Shown: positions 46,194 through 55,280 of the stretch, one piece after another
Position numbering within the stretch: position 1 is the stretch's first letter
How the letters are laid out: each line of letters opens with the position of its first letter
Assembly (NCBI GenBank): GCA_947372865.1
Contig: CANBVJ010000010.1
Coordinates: forward strand, 1-64,000
Origin: Comamonadaceae bacterium
Lineage (GTDB): Bacteria > Pseudomonadota > Gammaproteobacteria > Burkholderiales > Burkholderiaceae_C
Direction: 5' to 3'
Length of the DNA stretch: 64,000 bases
Notes under the pieces: model-generated
Seen by the model: the letters and a program-made list of their open reading frames with translations, nothing else
Databases searched by the model: none
Told to the model about the DNA's origin: nothing
Program-made: the position numbers and the translations under genes

Positions 46194-47177
46194 ATGAGCG
46201 CACAACTGGCCACCGTTGACATCAGCAGCCTGTTTGCGCCCGAGGCCAGCGCACAAGACCGCGCGTACTGCCGCGAGGCCTTGCACCACGCGCTGCGCGA
46301 CACCGGTTTTGCGGTGCTGCGGGGCACGGGCGTGCCGCCCGCAACGCTTTCCCACATGCGCCAGGCGGTGGCTGCGGTGTTTGACGCGCCGCGCAGCCAG
46401 TACCGCGACTCGGTGGTGCAAAAAGACAATTACCGGGGGTATGTGCCGCTGGCCTATTTCACGCCCAACGCTGGGGGCGAGCGCGCCGACCAGTACGAGG
46501 CCTGGAAACTCCACTGGGAGGCCCGCGCCAGCGACCCCATTTGCGCCGCGTCCACGCTTTATGGCCCCAACCGCTGGCCGCCGGTGGACTTTGACGTGCA
46601 GGGCGCGGTACAGGCCTACTGGGTGGAAATGACGCGCGTGAATGCCGCTTTATTGGTGGCCCTGTTTGAGGCCCTGGGCCTGGACCCCTCAGTGGTGCTG
46701 GCCATGATGGACAAGCCGCTGACCAATATGACGCTGCTCAATTACCCTCCGAGCAAGCCAAAGGACGAGAGTTGGGGCATCCACCCGCACAAAGATTTCA
46801 ACTTTTTGACCCTGCTGGCACACGACCCGGTGGGTGGCCTGGAAGTGCGCACCCAGGACGGTGCCTGGATCGAAGCCCAGTGCGCCGAGCAGGAGTACGT
46901 GCTCAATGTGGGCGACATGCTGGAGTTGCTCACCGGCGGGCGCCTGGTGTCCACCCCGCACCGCGTGACCAACCGAAGCGCGCGCCAGCGCCAGTCGTTT
47001 CCTTATTTTTCGGTGCCGCGCTATGACGTGGTGGTGGCGCCCCTGTTGCCGCCCGTGCCCGGTTTTAGCCGCAGCCCATTGCAATCAGGCGCGGCCAGCC
47101 ACGATATTTGGTATTCCAACTGGCCCGACGAAGCTGTGACAGACGCTGCCATTGACCTGGGAAATTACGCCGAGTAA
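46194..47177 (+). CDS. 2-Oxoglutarate/Fe(II)-dependent dioxygenase (isopenicillin N synthase family)
   Basis: 327 residues from ATG 46194. The facial triad is visible: His199 and Asp201 in HPHKDFNFLTLLAHD and His256 in STPHRVTN, with the Arg-Ser pair in RQSFPYFSVP for 2OG binding. The N-terminal ALRDTGFAVLRGTGVP is the usual family start. It hydroxylates or otherwise oxidises a small molecule; the substrate is unknown. It is 26 bp downstream of queF, but no link to queuosine is known. Confidence 0.87.
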   Translation: MSAQLATVDISSLFAPEASAQDRAYCREALHHALRDTGFAVLRGTGVPPATLSHMRQAVAAVFDAPRSQYRDSVVQKDNYRGYVPLAYFTPNAGGERADQYEAWKLHWEARASDPICAASTLYGPNRWPPVDFDVQGAVQAYWVEMTRVNAALLVALFEALGLDPSVVLAMMDKPLTNMTLLNYPPSKPKDESWGIHPHKDFNFLTLLAHDPVGGLEVRTQDGAWIEAQCAEQEYVLNVGDMLELLTGGRLVSTPHRVTNRSARQRQSFPYFSVPRYDVVVAPLLPPVPGFSRSPLQSGAASHDIWYSNWPDEAVTDAAIDLGNYAE

Positions 47178-47239
47178 ACCACTTGCCAAGCCGCCTACCG
47201 GGCCGCTTGCCGGGCTACAGCGCGCCGCCAAACCGGGCT

Positions 47240-48082
47240 TTAGCCCAAATCCTGAAACGGCGTCAACGTGGCCAGCGGCGGAAATTCAGCGCTGCGCTTG
47301 GCCTTCATGGCGCCCACCGCTTCGCCTACGTGCCGGTTGCTCCAAATGGCGGCCTGCAGCCAGCCCATTTGTGACAGCGATTCGTCCACCGTGTGGTCGC
47401 GCGCGTAGTGCACCGCTTGCTTGGTGCCCCAGATGGCAATGGGCGGTTTGCTGGCAATCTCGCGCGCGCACTGCATGGCTGCGGCCAGCGCTGCCTCGGG
47501 CGTGGGCAGCACGGCGTTGACCAGGCCGTACTGCAAAGCCTGCTCGGCACCCATGCGCCGGCCGGTGTAGGCCAGCTCTTTGACCACCGCCAGCGGAATG
47601 AGCTTGGGCAGGCGCTGCAGGGTGCCCACGTCGGCCACCATGCCGATATTGATTTCCTGGATGCAAAAGAAGGCCTCGGCACTTGCGTAGCGCAGGCAGC
47701 AGGCGGTCACCATGTCCACCGCCCCGCCAATGCAGCCGCCCTGGATGGCCGCAATCACCGGAATCCGCAATTTTTCGAGCTTGGTAAAGGTGGCTTGCAT
47801 GTCCGTGAGCGAGTCAAACATGGCAGCGCGCCCTTCAGGGCTTTTGTCGTCCATCTGGATGGCGCCGGCAAAGGTGTCCAGCGCCATGCCTGCGCTGAAA
47901 TGCTTGCCGGTGCTGCTGATCACGAGCACCCGCGCGCTGTTGCCGTGGTGCAGTTCGGTCAGCGCCGTGTCAAGCTCGCGCCAGAACACCGGGCCCATGG
48001 TGTTGAGCGTGTCGGGCTGGCGCAGCACCAGGTGGGCGATATGGTCTTCAATCGTCAGGGAAAAGCAGTGCATTGGGCTCAT
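47240..48082 (-). CDS. Enoyl-CoA hydratase/isomerase, dienoyl-CoA isomerase-like
   Basis: 280 residues from ATG 48082, preceded by GGAG at ten bases. The crotonase oxyanion-hole region is GKHFSAGMAL and QGGCIGGAVDM. The acidic residues matching mammalian delta3,5-delta2,4-dienoyl-CoA isomerase are present in AVDMVTAC, QEINIG and VADVGTLQRLPK, and the latter string is nearly diagnostic for that subgroup. It would let beta-oxidation handle unsaturated fatty acids. The start lies inside the last 35 bp of dinB; ATG 48073 is an alternative. Confidence 0.85.
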   Translation of the reverse strand: MSPMHCFSLTIEDHIAHLVLRQPDTLNTMGPVFWRELDTALTELHHGNSARVLVISSTGKHFSAGMALDTFAGAIQMDDKSPEGRAAMFDSLTDMQATFTKLEKLRIPVIAAIQGGCIGGAVDMVTACCLRYASAEAFFCIQEINIGMVADVGTLQRLPKLIPLAVVKELAYTGRRMGAEQALQYGLVNAVLPTPEAALAAAMQCAREIASKPPIAIWGTKQAVHYARDHTVDESLSQMGWLQAAIWSNRHVGEAVGAMKAKRSAEFPPLATLTPFQDLG

Positions 48083-49292
48083 GGGGTGGGTTCTCCAAAG
48101 TGGTGTTGGTAACTTTAGCTTCTTGGGCGCCCAGCAGCGAGCCGACCCTGACGCCCAAGAGACGCAGGCGTTTGGCCAGCGGTGCGCGCTTAAGGCACTG
48201 GCCCGCGGCGGCGCGGATGGCGGCGGCGTCATCGGTGTAGTGGGGCAGGGTGAGGTCGCGGGTGACGATGGAAAAGTCTTCAAAACGCAGCTTGATGCCG
48301 ATAGTTTTGCCCACATAGCCCTTGCGTTGCAGGTCTTGCGCCACCTGTTCGCACAGGCGGGTGAACACGGCGCCCAGCTCGCTGCGGTCGCGCACCGCGT
48401 GCAGGTCGCGCTCAAAAGTGGTTTCGCGGCTCATGCTCACCGGCTCGCTCTCGGTCACCACCGGGCGGTTGTCGCGGCCCCAGGCGGCGTCGTGCAGCCA
48501 GGCGCCGGTCTTGTTGCCAAAGGTGGAAATCAGCCAGTGGGGTTCGCGCACGGCGAGTTGGCCAATGGTCTGGATGCCGTGGCTTTGCAGCTTCTCATCC
48601 GATTTGGGGCCAATGCCGTTGATCTTGCGGCAGGCCAGCGGCCAGATCAGGGGCTGCAGGTCTTCTTCAAGCACCACGGAAATGCCATTGGGCTTGTTGA
48701 ACTCGCTGGCCATCTTGGCCAGCAGTTTGTTGGGCGCCACGCCCACCGAACAGGTCAGGCCCGTGTTGTCAAAAATCGCTTTTTGGATCAGCCGCGCCAG
48801 CACCCGTCCGCCTTCGCGCTGGCCGCCGGGCACCTCGGTGAAGTCAATGTAGACCTCGTCCACGCCCCGGTTCTCCATCACCGGCGCAATATCGGCAATG
48901 ATGGCCTTGAAGCGCTGCGAATAGTGGCGGTACTGGGCAAAGTCCACCGGCAGCAATATCGCTTGCGGGCAGAGTTTGGCGGCTTTCATCAGGCCCATGG
49001 CCGAGCCCACGCCGAACTGGCGGGCCGCATAAGTGGCGGTGGTGATGACGCCGCGCCCGGTGTAACCGGCCAGCCGGGGGAAAAAGTCCAGGGGAATATC
49101 GGCCAGGTCGTCTTGCGTCCAAGCCTGCTCGGGGTAGGCCAGCGCCAGGCGGCCCAGCAAATCGTCCTCTTGGCGCCTGCCCCCGCCAATCACCACCGGC
49201 AAGCCCTTGAGTTGCGGGTAGCGCAGCAATTCCACCGACGCGTAAAACGCGTCCATGTCCAGGTGGGCGATGCGGCGAATCTCCGGTTGCAA
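48048..49292 (-). CDS. dinB: DNA polymerase IV
   Basis: 414 residues. Y-family polymerase for translesion synthesis. The catalytic acids are in HLDMDAFYASVE and GVDEVYIDFTE. CSVGVAPNKLLAKMASEFNKPNG and RKINGIGPKSDEKL (helix-hairpin-helix) are typical. Length exceeds E. coli DinB (351) mostly through a longer little-finger region. No beta-clamp motif was confidently seen at the C-terminus. It overlaps the crotonase gene by 35 bp. No clear LexA box was seen upstream. Confidence 0.92.
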   Translation of the reverse strand: MQPEIRRIAHLDMDAFYASVELLRYPQLKGLPVVIGGGRRQEDDLLGRLALAYPEQAWTQDDLADIPLDFFPRLAGYTGRGVITTATYAARQFGVGSAMGLMKAAKLCPQAILLPVDFAQYRHYSQRFKAIIADIAPVMENRGVDEVYIDFTEVPGGQREGGRVLARLIQKAIFDNTGLTCSVGVAPNKLLAKMASEFNKPNGISVVLEEDLQPLIWPLACRKINGIGPKSDEKLQSHGIQTIGQLAVREPHWLISTFGNKTGAWLHDAAWGRDNRPVVTESEPVSMSRETTFERDLHAVRDRSELGAVFTRLCEQVAQDLQRKGYVGKTIGIKLRFEDFSIVTRDLTLPHYTDDAAAIRAAAGQCLKRAPLAKRLRLLGVRVGSLLGAQEAKVTNTTLENPPHEPNALLFPDD

Positions 49293-49316
49293 CTTGTTCG
49301 CCCCCGCGCCGCGCCC

Positions 49317-50468
49317 TTAGACCGGAAAGGTGCCGGGCAGCAAAATGCTTTTGTCGACCGTCTGGATGTCGGTGCGACCACAAAAAGCCATGGTGATGTC
49401 GAGCTCTTTTTGGATGATCTCCAGCGCCTTGGTGACCCCGGCCTCGCCCATCGCGCCCAGGCCGTAGACCATGGCGCGGCCAATCAAGGTGCCGCGCGCG
49501 CCCAGCGCCCAGGCCTTGAGCACGTCTTGGCCCGAGCGGATGCCGCCGTCCATCCACACCTCAATTTGCGAGCCCACCGCGTTCACGATCGCCGGCAGCG
49601 CCTCAATGCTGGACTGCGCGCCGTCGAGCTGGCGCCCGCCGTGGTTGCTGACCACAATGGCATCGGCGCCGCTAAGGACTGCCAGCTTCGCGTCTTCTAC
49701 ATCTTGAATGCCCTTGAGGATGAGCTTGCCGCCCCATTGCTGCTTGACCCAGGCCACGTCCTCCCAAGACAGACGGGGGTCGAACTGCTCATTGGTCCAC
49801 GAGGCCAGCGAGCGCATATTGCTCACGCCCTTGACGTGGCCGACCAGGTTGCCAAAGGTGTGGCGGCGCGTGCCCGCCATGCCCAAACACCAGCGTGGCT
49901 TGGTCATCAGGTTGATGATGTTGGCAATCGTAGGGCTGGGCGGGGCGGTCAGGCCGTTTTTCAGGTCTTTGTGGCGCTGGCCGATCACCTGCAAATCCAG
50001 GGTGAGCACCAGCGCGCTACAACCGGCCTTGCGGGTGCGCTCAATCATGTCGACCATGGCCTGGCGGTCGCGCATCATGTAGAGCTGGAACCAAAAGGGC
50101 GCCGTGGTGTGGGCCGCTACGTCCTCAATAGAGCAAATGCTCATGGTCGAGAGGATGAAGGGAATGCCAAATTTCTCCGCCGCCTTGGCCGCCTTGATTT
50201 CGCCGTCAGCGCTTTGCATGCCGGTCAGGCCCACGGGCGCAATGGCCACTGGCATCTTGACCTTGGTGCCGGCCATGGTGGTAGCAGTCGTGCGGTTTTC
50301 CATGTTGACGGCCACGCGCTGGCGCAGCTTGATCTTTTGGAAGTCGTGCTCGTTGGCGCGGTAGGTGCCTTCGGTCCAGCTGCCGGAGTCTGCGTAGTCG
50401 TAAAACATGCGCGGTACGCGTTTTTCGGCCAAAACGCGCAAGTCTTCAATATTGGTGATCACAGCCAT
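49317..50468 (-). CDS. FMN-dependent alpha-hydroxyacid dehydrogenase (L-lactate dehydrogenase-like)
   Basis: 383 residues. The FMN barrel carries PRMFYDYADSGSWTEGTYRAN, PVAIAPVGLTGMQSADGE, FWFQLYMM, LTLDLQVIGQRHKD and the active-site string VVSNHGGRQLDG. LldD/glycolate-oxidase family members oxidise L-lactate, mandelate or glycolate to the 2-oxoacid with transfer of electrons to quinone. It ends 24 bp before dinB on the same strand. Confidence 0.9.
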   Translation of the reverse strand: MAVITNIEDLRVLAEKRVPRMFYDYADSGSWTEGTYRANEHDFQKIKLRQRVAVNMENRTTATTMAGTKVKMPVAIAPVGLTGMQSADGEIKAAKAAEKFGIPFILSTMSICSIEDVAAHTTAPFWFQLYMMRDRQAMVDMIERTRKAGCSALVLTLDLQVIGQRHKDLKNGLTAPPSPTIANIINLMTKPRWCLGMAGTRRHTFGNLVGHVKGVSNMRSLASWTNEQFDPRLSWEDVAWVKQQWGGKLILKGIQDVEDAKLAVLSGADAIVVSNHGGRQLDGAQSSIEALPAIVNAVGSQIEVWMDGGIRSGQDVLKAWALGARGTLIGRAMVYGLGAMGEAGVTKALEIIQKELDITMAFCGRTDIQTVDKSILLPGTFPV

Positions 50469-50579
50469 GAGGGTGTCTCGCTTGTAATAAGAATGAAAGC
50501 ATGGTAGCGCGCACCCAAGCGCCAGGGCATGAAACCCGCTGGGGCGGGCCTGAAATTTCTTGCGTTAGAGCGATACGGA

Positions 50580-51098
50580 CTAGCTGCAGCTAATGCTGCC
50601 GCAGCCTGACACGGTGACATTGCGAATGGCGGCCGGGTCCGCCAGGGTTTCGGTAGCGCTGTCAAAGCCCACCGACAACAGGTGCTGCGCCAGACCCGCA
50701 TCCATACCCATGGCGTGCTGGCCAAACCACTCGGACAGCGCCTCGCCCATGCGGTTGATGATCTCCGTCTCGCCCTTTTGGTAGTGCTGCACCACCGCCT
50801 GCATGGTCTCCAGAATCATGGCGTGCTGGTCGCTGTGGCAGTTGCCGGCGGTAAAGCCGGTGGCCAGCATCCAGCGGTCCTCCTGGGCGAAATGGGCCTG
50901 CGTGTGCGCCACAAAGGCTTGGTACAAAGGCAGTTGTTCGGCCTCGGGCGTGGCCAAAAGGGTGTCGAGTTGGTCGACAAATTCTCGATGGGTCTCGTCC
51001 ATGCGCGCGTCGCCCGTGAGCAGCGCGTCGGACCACTGGTAGCCGGGTGCGGAAGTGGCCATTGCAGGGTTTGTCGTGGCGGTGGAGTGGGTGTTCAT
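50580..51098 (-). CDS. Bacteriohemerythrin
   Basis: 172 residues from ATG 51098. The diiron pattern is present: MDETHREFVDQL, HTQAHFAQEDRWM, HSDQHAMIL and FGQHAMGMDAGL supply the His and Glu/Asp ligands. Such proteins bind O2 reversibly and sense or deliver it. The C-terminus ends in SGCGSISCS with two cysteines, outside the helical bundle. It is a single gene upstream of the FMN dehydrogenase (111 bp), perhaps coupled to oxygen-linked metabolism. Confidence 0.87.
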   Translation of the reverse strand: MNTHSTATTNPAMATSAPGYQWSDALLTGDARMDETHREFVDQLDTLLATPEAEQLPLYQAFVAHTQAHFAQEDRWMLATGFTAGNCHSDQHAMILETMQAVVQHYQKGETEIINRMGEALSEWFGQHAMGMDAGLAQHLLSVGFDSATETLADPAAIRNVTVSGCGSISCS

Positions 51099-51196
51099 GC
51101 GGCTATTGGGTAAAAAGTCGGTAGGGTCGAAGTTTAAGCACCAAGAGCGCCCGGCGTATGCCGGTAACGATCTGACGGGCAAATAAGTGGGGCAAA

Positions 51197-51233
51197 GAAA
51201 AAGCCGCATTGTCGTAAAACAATGCGGCTTTGT
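51197..51233 (-). terminator. Terminator of tRNA-Leu
   Basis: On the minus strand AAAGCCGCATTG pairs with CAATGCGGCTTT across an eight-base loop, and T's follow. Confidence 0.85.
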
Positions 51234-51236
51234 CAG

Positions 51237-51321
51237 TGGTGCCCGGGGCCGGACTCGAACCGGCACGCCTTGCGGCGGGGGATTTTGAGTCCCCTGAGTC
51301 TACCAATTTCACCACCCGGGC
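51237..51321 (-). tRNA. tRNA-Leu (anticodon CAA)
   Basis: 85 nt including encoded CCA. Acceptor GCCCGGG pairs with CCCGGGC. The anticodon arm is GGGGA-CTCAAAA-TCCCC with CAA at positions 34-36, reading UUG codons. The long variable arm and the T-arm GCCGGTTCGAGTCCGGC fit tRNA-Leu. Confidence 0.95.
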
Positions 51322-52215
51322 AGTATTCGGTGAAAGCGCATTATGGCATATCTGCCAATGCCGGGATTAGGCCGCGAACTGGCCAACGATTTTGGGTCCG
51401 TAAGTCCAAAAACAAGAGCAGCGGCGGATGGCGTGGGGCCTCGGTCGCGGCGGACCCGTGCGTTAGCGGGGCTTAGGTAACTTATTTGACGACAGCTTTG
51501 ATGCTGCGCTCAATCAGGGTGCTGCATTGGCTGGGCCCGAGCTGCTGAACACGACGGTCACTTGGGTTTTATCCGAATTTCTGCAAAGTTAGCGGCACAC
51601 CGATTGTCCCTGGGGCGAGGTTCTTGTTCGTTCAGGTCGCAGGCGGAGGTAATGATTTTCGTAGTGCGGTCTGGTAATTTAGTTTCTACCGCAAAAGCAG
51701 CGACGAATATCCGGTACTCACAAAGCACAGGGCAATTTCTGCGGATGATTTTTCGAGCATCATTAAATTATTAATGTCGGATAAGATGTGCAAAAAATGC
51801 GATGGTTAGGACGCACCAAGAAACATATGAACAGTCAAGCTTTGGTGCTGGGACTGCCTATTTTTCGATTGCCAGGTACAAAAAAACCTTTTACCTTTTG
51901 ATCTGGAAATTGCGTGCGCTGCGTGATAACGGAACAGGTATGCCAGACTTCGGGCAATTCATTTCAGAAGGTGTATTTGTGTATATTCAGATTAGGCTTG
52001 ATTCTTAATAAGATCAAAAATAATGGCCCACTTCGGCTGGGCCCGTGTTCCTAGCGCATAGGCCGCGCTGGGGTTGTTATTGACGCAGCCTTTTACCTGC
52101 AGGTCGAACGCTAGATTTAAGCGTACTCAGGCTTTGCGCCTGAAATACCAATAGCGTTTGGGTGGCGAGCGGCAATATAGGGAATCAACCCTGTGGTATT
52201 TGAAGGGAAATTCGG
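51322..52215. other. AT-rich interval with gene relics between tRNA-Leu and the hybrid kinase
   Basis: No intact gene is supported in ~890 bases. 51482-51710 is a decayed gene copy (see separate entry). 51802-52008 holds a 68-codon plus-strand frame with no recognisable family and is not called. About 52010-52120, read on the minus strand, gives ~40 in-frame residues (CVNNNPSAAYALGTRAQPKW region) ending at a stop, without a start codon: possibly a broken 3' gene end or a dispersed repeat. A hairpin GGCCCA/TGGGCC lies at about 52025-52043. Confidence 0.5.
51482..51710 (-). pseudogene. Decayed paralogue of the small four-cysteine periplasmic protein gene at 58982-59278
   Basis: Three stretches in shifting frames match the intact protein in order: KIITSACDLNEQE (cf. 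RIIDTTCDAASGE), then SPQGQSVCR*LCRNSDKT (cf. SAQGQFVCQYVCRDPDHT) with a stop where the intact copy has Tyr, VTVVFSSSGPA (cf. VAVVFGNAGAA), then QCSTLIERSIKAVVK (cf. QCRTPIDKKIKQTIK). Two single-base losses and one nonsense codon break the frame. The signal-peptide part upstream is only faintly visible (FVAAFAVE). Identified by hand translation of the minus strand. Confidence 0.75.
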
Positions 52216-55212
52216 ATGAGTCTGCGTGTCTTGAAGGAATCTTCACTAGCCGTGAAGACGGCTTTGGCCACCTTGACCATCGTGGTGGTTTGTATGGCGC
52301 TATTTGGCACGTATGCCTCAAGCAGACTGCGCACCGGCATGGAGCGCACCACCAGTGAGCAGCAGTTTTCGACGGTGTCTTTCGCCGCCAGCAGCGTCGA
52401 CAGTGCGCTAAACGAACGGATGCATGCCTTGACCGCATTGGCCGATTTGGCACGCCCGACGTTCATGGCAGACCCATTGGCTTTGCAGCATTTCGTAGAA
52501 AGCCGCCCGGGCTTCGTACGCCTATTTAACGGAGGCGTCTTTTTTGCCAACGCAGATGGCGTGGCTATTGCCTCTGTGCCGCTTTCGGCGCGTCGCCATG
52601 GGGTAAGTTTCTCGGAGCACGGTTATATGGTGGCGGCTCTCAAGGAGGGACGCCCGACCATTGGTGCACCGATGATTGGCAAACTGGTTCACAACCGGAT
52701 TTTTGTCATGGCGGTTCCGGTCAAGGATGCACACGGAAATGTTATTGGCGCATTAATGGGCGTCACCGATCTGGACAAGCCCAATTTTTTGGACCTGATT
52801 GGCGCGCAGCCGTACGGAAAAACCGGTGGGTTTGTATTGATTTGCCGCTATCCCTTCATGGTTCTTTCGTCCCGGGGTAAGGCGCACTCCATGCAAAAGG
52901 TAAACGCAAGCCCGGATTTTCCTGGTCAGTATGGTGGTGGCCGCGAGGGCAGCGGAATTTACCTGGACGCGTCGGGTGTGGAGATGTTGTCCTCAGTCAA
53001 AAGCATTGCACTGACCAACTGGTATCTGGTGGCCCAGTTGCCCACCGAAGAAGCGTTTGAGGCGGTGCGGGACATGCGCAACAGCATGGGGCTGGCAAGC
53101 CTGCTGTTTAGCTTATTGGCGAGTGCCCTGACTTGGTGGTACTTGCGGCGCCAGTGGTTTCCGATGTTTTCCACGGTGGGCCAACTGGTCAAAATGGCTG
53201 ATATGGCGGCGCCGCTGCAGGCGTTGCCGGTATTCCAAAACAAGGAGCTGGGCAGTTTGATTCGCGCTGTTAACCGGGTGGTGCAGACCCTGGAGCAGCG
53301 AGAGGCGGCCCTGACGCACAGCGAGTCCTTGCGGCGCGCCATTTTTGACTCGATTAACGCCGAAATTGCGGTGCTGGATCGCCGGGGCTTCATCTTGGCG
53401 GTGAACGCGCCTTGGCTGAAATTTGCTGCAGAGAATGCGGCCCCTTCTGGCCCGGGCCAAGCGCCGTATTCGAGCATTGGTGTCAATTACCTTGATATTT
53501 GCAGCGCAGCCAAGTCGAGTGAAGACGCAGAAGGGGTCGCACACATCAGTTCTGGCATTCGTGCGGTACTGGAAGGACGGCAGTCGAGCTTTGCGTTTGA
53601 ATACCCCTGTCATAGCCCGGATCAGCAGCGCTGGTTTCAGACCGTGGTGACTCCGCTGAACTTGCCAGAAGGTGGTGTGGTGGTGGCGCATGCCAACATC
53701 ACCGAACGCGTGCAAGCCAATTTGGCCCGTTCCGAGAGTGAAGAGCGGTTTGTCCATTTCATGCAGGCCTTGCCTGCGGCAGCCCATATTAAGGACGAAA
53801 GTGGCTGCTATGTGTATGCCAATCCGTTTTCCCAGCGCCTGCTGGGCGATGCGGATTGGATGGGCAAAAAGGCGGAGCACTATTACGAACCGGTGGTGTC
53901 CGCCCAGTGCCATTATTCAGACGCAGAGGCGATGCAACGGGGTACCTCGGTGTTTGAGGAAGACTTTCGCGGTGTGAATGGCGGAATCAGCAGCTTCCAG
54001 GTGAATAAATTCAGAATTGTGCGTAAGGACAAGCCGCCACTGTTAGGTTGTATTTCGCTGGATATCACGCAGCTCAAACAGGCCCAGGCAGCGCTGACCG
54101 TTGCCAAGGCGCAAGCCGATATGGCGAACAATGCCAAGTCCCGTTTTCTTGCCTTTGCCAGCCATGACCTGCGCCAGCCCCTGTCGGCCCTGTCCCTGTT
54201 TATCCATGTGCTCAAGGGCCGGATAGAGCCCCAAAATCGCGAACTCATGGCCCATATTGAAGCCTGTTGCACCAGTCTGAGCGCGCTTTTGGCGGACTTG
54301 CTGGACGTAAGCAAGCTGGAGTCTGGCCTGGTCAAACCACAGTTGACGCGTTTTGCGGTAGGCACTTTTATGCAAAACTTGGCCCAGGTCTACGGGGCCA
54401 CCGCTGAAAAAAAGCAAGTGCAGCTTCGCTTGCGCATGGGCCACCACGCAGCGCTGGCGGTGCGCACCGACCGCAGTTTGCTGACCCGCATGGTGGGTAA
54501 CTTCATCGCCAATGCGATAGAACACACCACGGCAGGTGGTGTGTTGCTGGCGCTTCGCTACCGGCAAGGGCGACACTGGATCGAGGTCTGGGACACGGGT
54601 GAAGGCATGAACCCCCGGCAGTCCCAGCGGATAGGGGAAGAATTTGCCCAATTCCTGGCCGAACAAAGCATTCGCGGTAGCGGGTTGGGGCTTTCCATCG
54701 TGGCCAAAACGGCTGCCTTGTTGGGCTTGAAGGTTCGTATGCACTCGCGCCTGGGGCGGGGGTCGATGTTTGCGGTGGAGGTGCCTCTGGTGCAGTGGGC
54801 GCAAGATATTCCCTTGGCTGCGGAGCCTGCAGCGTCCCGTGCATTGCGCATCGGTTTGGTGGATGATCACTCCAGCGCGCGCCTGGCCTTGGCACTGGCG
54901 CTCGAAGCCGTGGGGCACAAAGTGCTCGTCGCAAGCACCGGGCAGGAACTGCTGCGCCAACTCGGCGATCAGGCCCCCGACCTCGTGATCGTGGACTACC
55001 GCCCGCACGCCGAAGAAACGGGTTTGCAAGTCATCGAGACGGTGCGAAGGGCATTTGGTACGCACCTGCCAGCGGTGGTCATCAGCGGCGACACTGATCC
55101 GGGCATCGTGGGCCGGGTCGAGGCGCAGGGTGTCGCACTGCGCCTCAAACCCTTGAAAATGCCTGAGCTTGAGGCCTTGCTTGCCACCGCCACCCAGCAC
55201 AACGGCGCATAA
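52216..55212 (+). CDS. Hybrid sensor histidine kinase with dCache-like sensor and receiver domain
   Basis: 998 residues. A membrane helix at ~14-33, an extracytoplasmic sensor of ~250 residues (dCache-like; GVFFANADGVAIASVP, GVTDLDKPNFLDLIG) and a second helix at ~293-315 open the protein. Two PAS-like units (~370-500, ~505-640) follow. The kinase has His650 in FASHDLRQPL, ATPase boxes NFIANAIEH and DTGEGM, and a GSGLGLSIV loop. A receiver with Asp927 in IVDYRP closes it. The receiver may be an internal phosphotransfer stage. The cognate regulator is not adjacent. Confidence 0.92.
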   Translation: MSLRVLKESSLAVKTALATLTIVVVCMALFGTYASSRLRTGMERTTSEQQFSTVSFAASSVDSALNERMHALTALADLARPTFMADPLALQHFVESRPGFVRLFNGGVFFANADGVAIASVPLSARRHGVSFSEHGYMVAALKEGRPTIGAPMIGKLVHNRIFVMAVPVKDAHGNVIGALMGVTDLDKPNFLDLIGAQPYGKTGGFVLICRYPFMVLSSRGKAHSMQKVNASPDFPGQYGGGREGSGIYLDASGVEMLSSVKSIALTNWYLVAQLPTEEAFEAVRDMRNSMGLASLLFSLLASALTWWYLRRQWFPMFSTVGQLVKMADMAAPLQALPVFQNKELGSLIRAVNRVVQTLEQREAALTHSESLRRAIFDSINAEIAVLDRRGFILAVNAPWLKFAAENAAPSGPGQAPYSSIGVNYLDICSAAKSSEDAEGVAHISSGIRAVLEGRQSSFAFEYPCHSPDQQRWFQTVVTPLNLPEGGVVVAHANITERVQANLARSESEERFVHFMQALPAAAHIKDESGCYVYANPFSQRLLGDADWMGKKAEHYYEPVVSAQCHYSDAEAMQRGTSVFEEDFRGVNGGISSFQVNKFRIVRKDKPPLLGCISLDITQLKQAQAALTVAKAQADMANNAKSRFLAFASHDLRQPLSALSLFIHVLKGRIEPQNRELMAHIEACCTSLSALLADLLDVSKLESGLVKPQLTRFAVGTFMQNLAQVYGATAEKKQVQLRLRMGHHAALAVRTDRSLLTRMVGNFIANAIEHTTAGGVLLALRYRQGRHWIEVWDTGEGMNPRQSQRIGEEFAQFLAEQSIRGSGLGLSIVAKTAALLGLKVRMHSRLGRGSMFAVEVPLVQWAQDIPLAAEPAASRALRIGLVDDHSSARLALALALEAVGHKVLVASTGQELLRQLGDQAPDLVIVDYRPHAEETGLQVIETVRRAFGTHLPAVVISGDTDPGIVGRVEAQGVALRLKPLKMPELEALLATATQHNGA

Positions 55213-55280
55213 GCTTTCGCTGCATGCGCCGTTTGCTTAGGTAGTTGCGCCCCGCGCGGTGAACTTAGCTGCCGCAGGCC

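Noticed and set aside
47712-50507. 931-codon plus-strand frame opposite dinB and the FMN dehydrogenase
   Set aside because: Crosses three real genes antisense, with His/Gln/Gly-rich composition typical of shadows.
51222-51476. Plus-strand frame reading PGPDSNRH over tRNA-Leu
   Set aside because: Typical spurious translation of a tRNA complement; the tRNA explains the sequence.
51802-52008. 68-codon plus-strand frame in the AT-rich interval
   Set aside because: No family, no convincing ribosome site and a short length in AT-rich DNA; not enough to call a gene.
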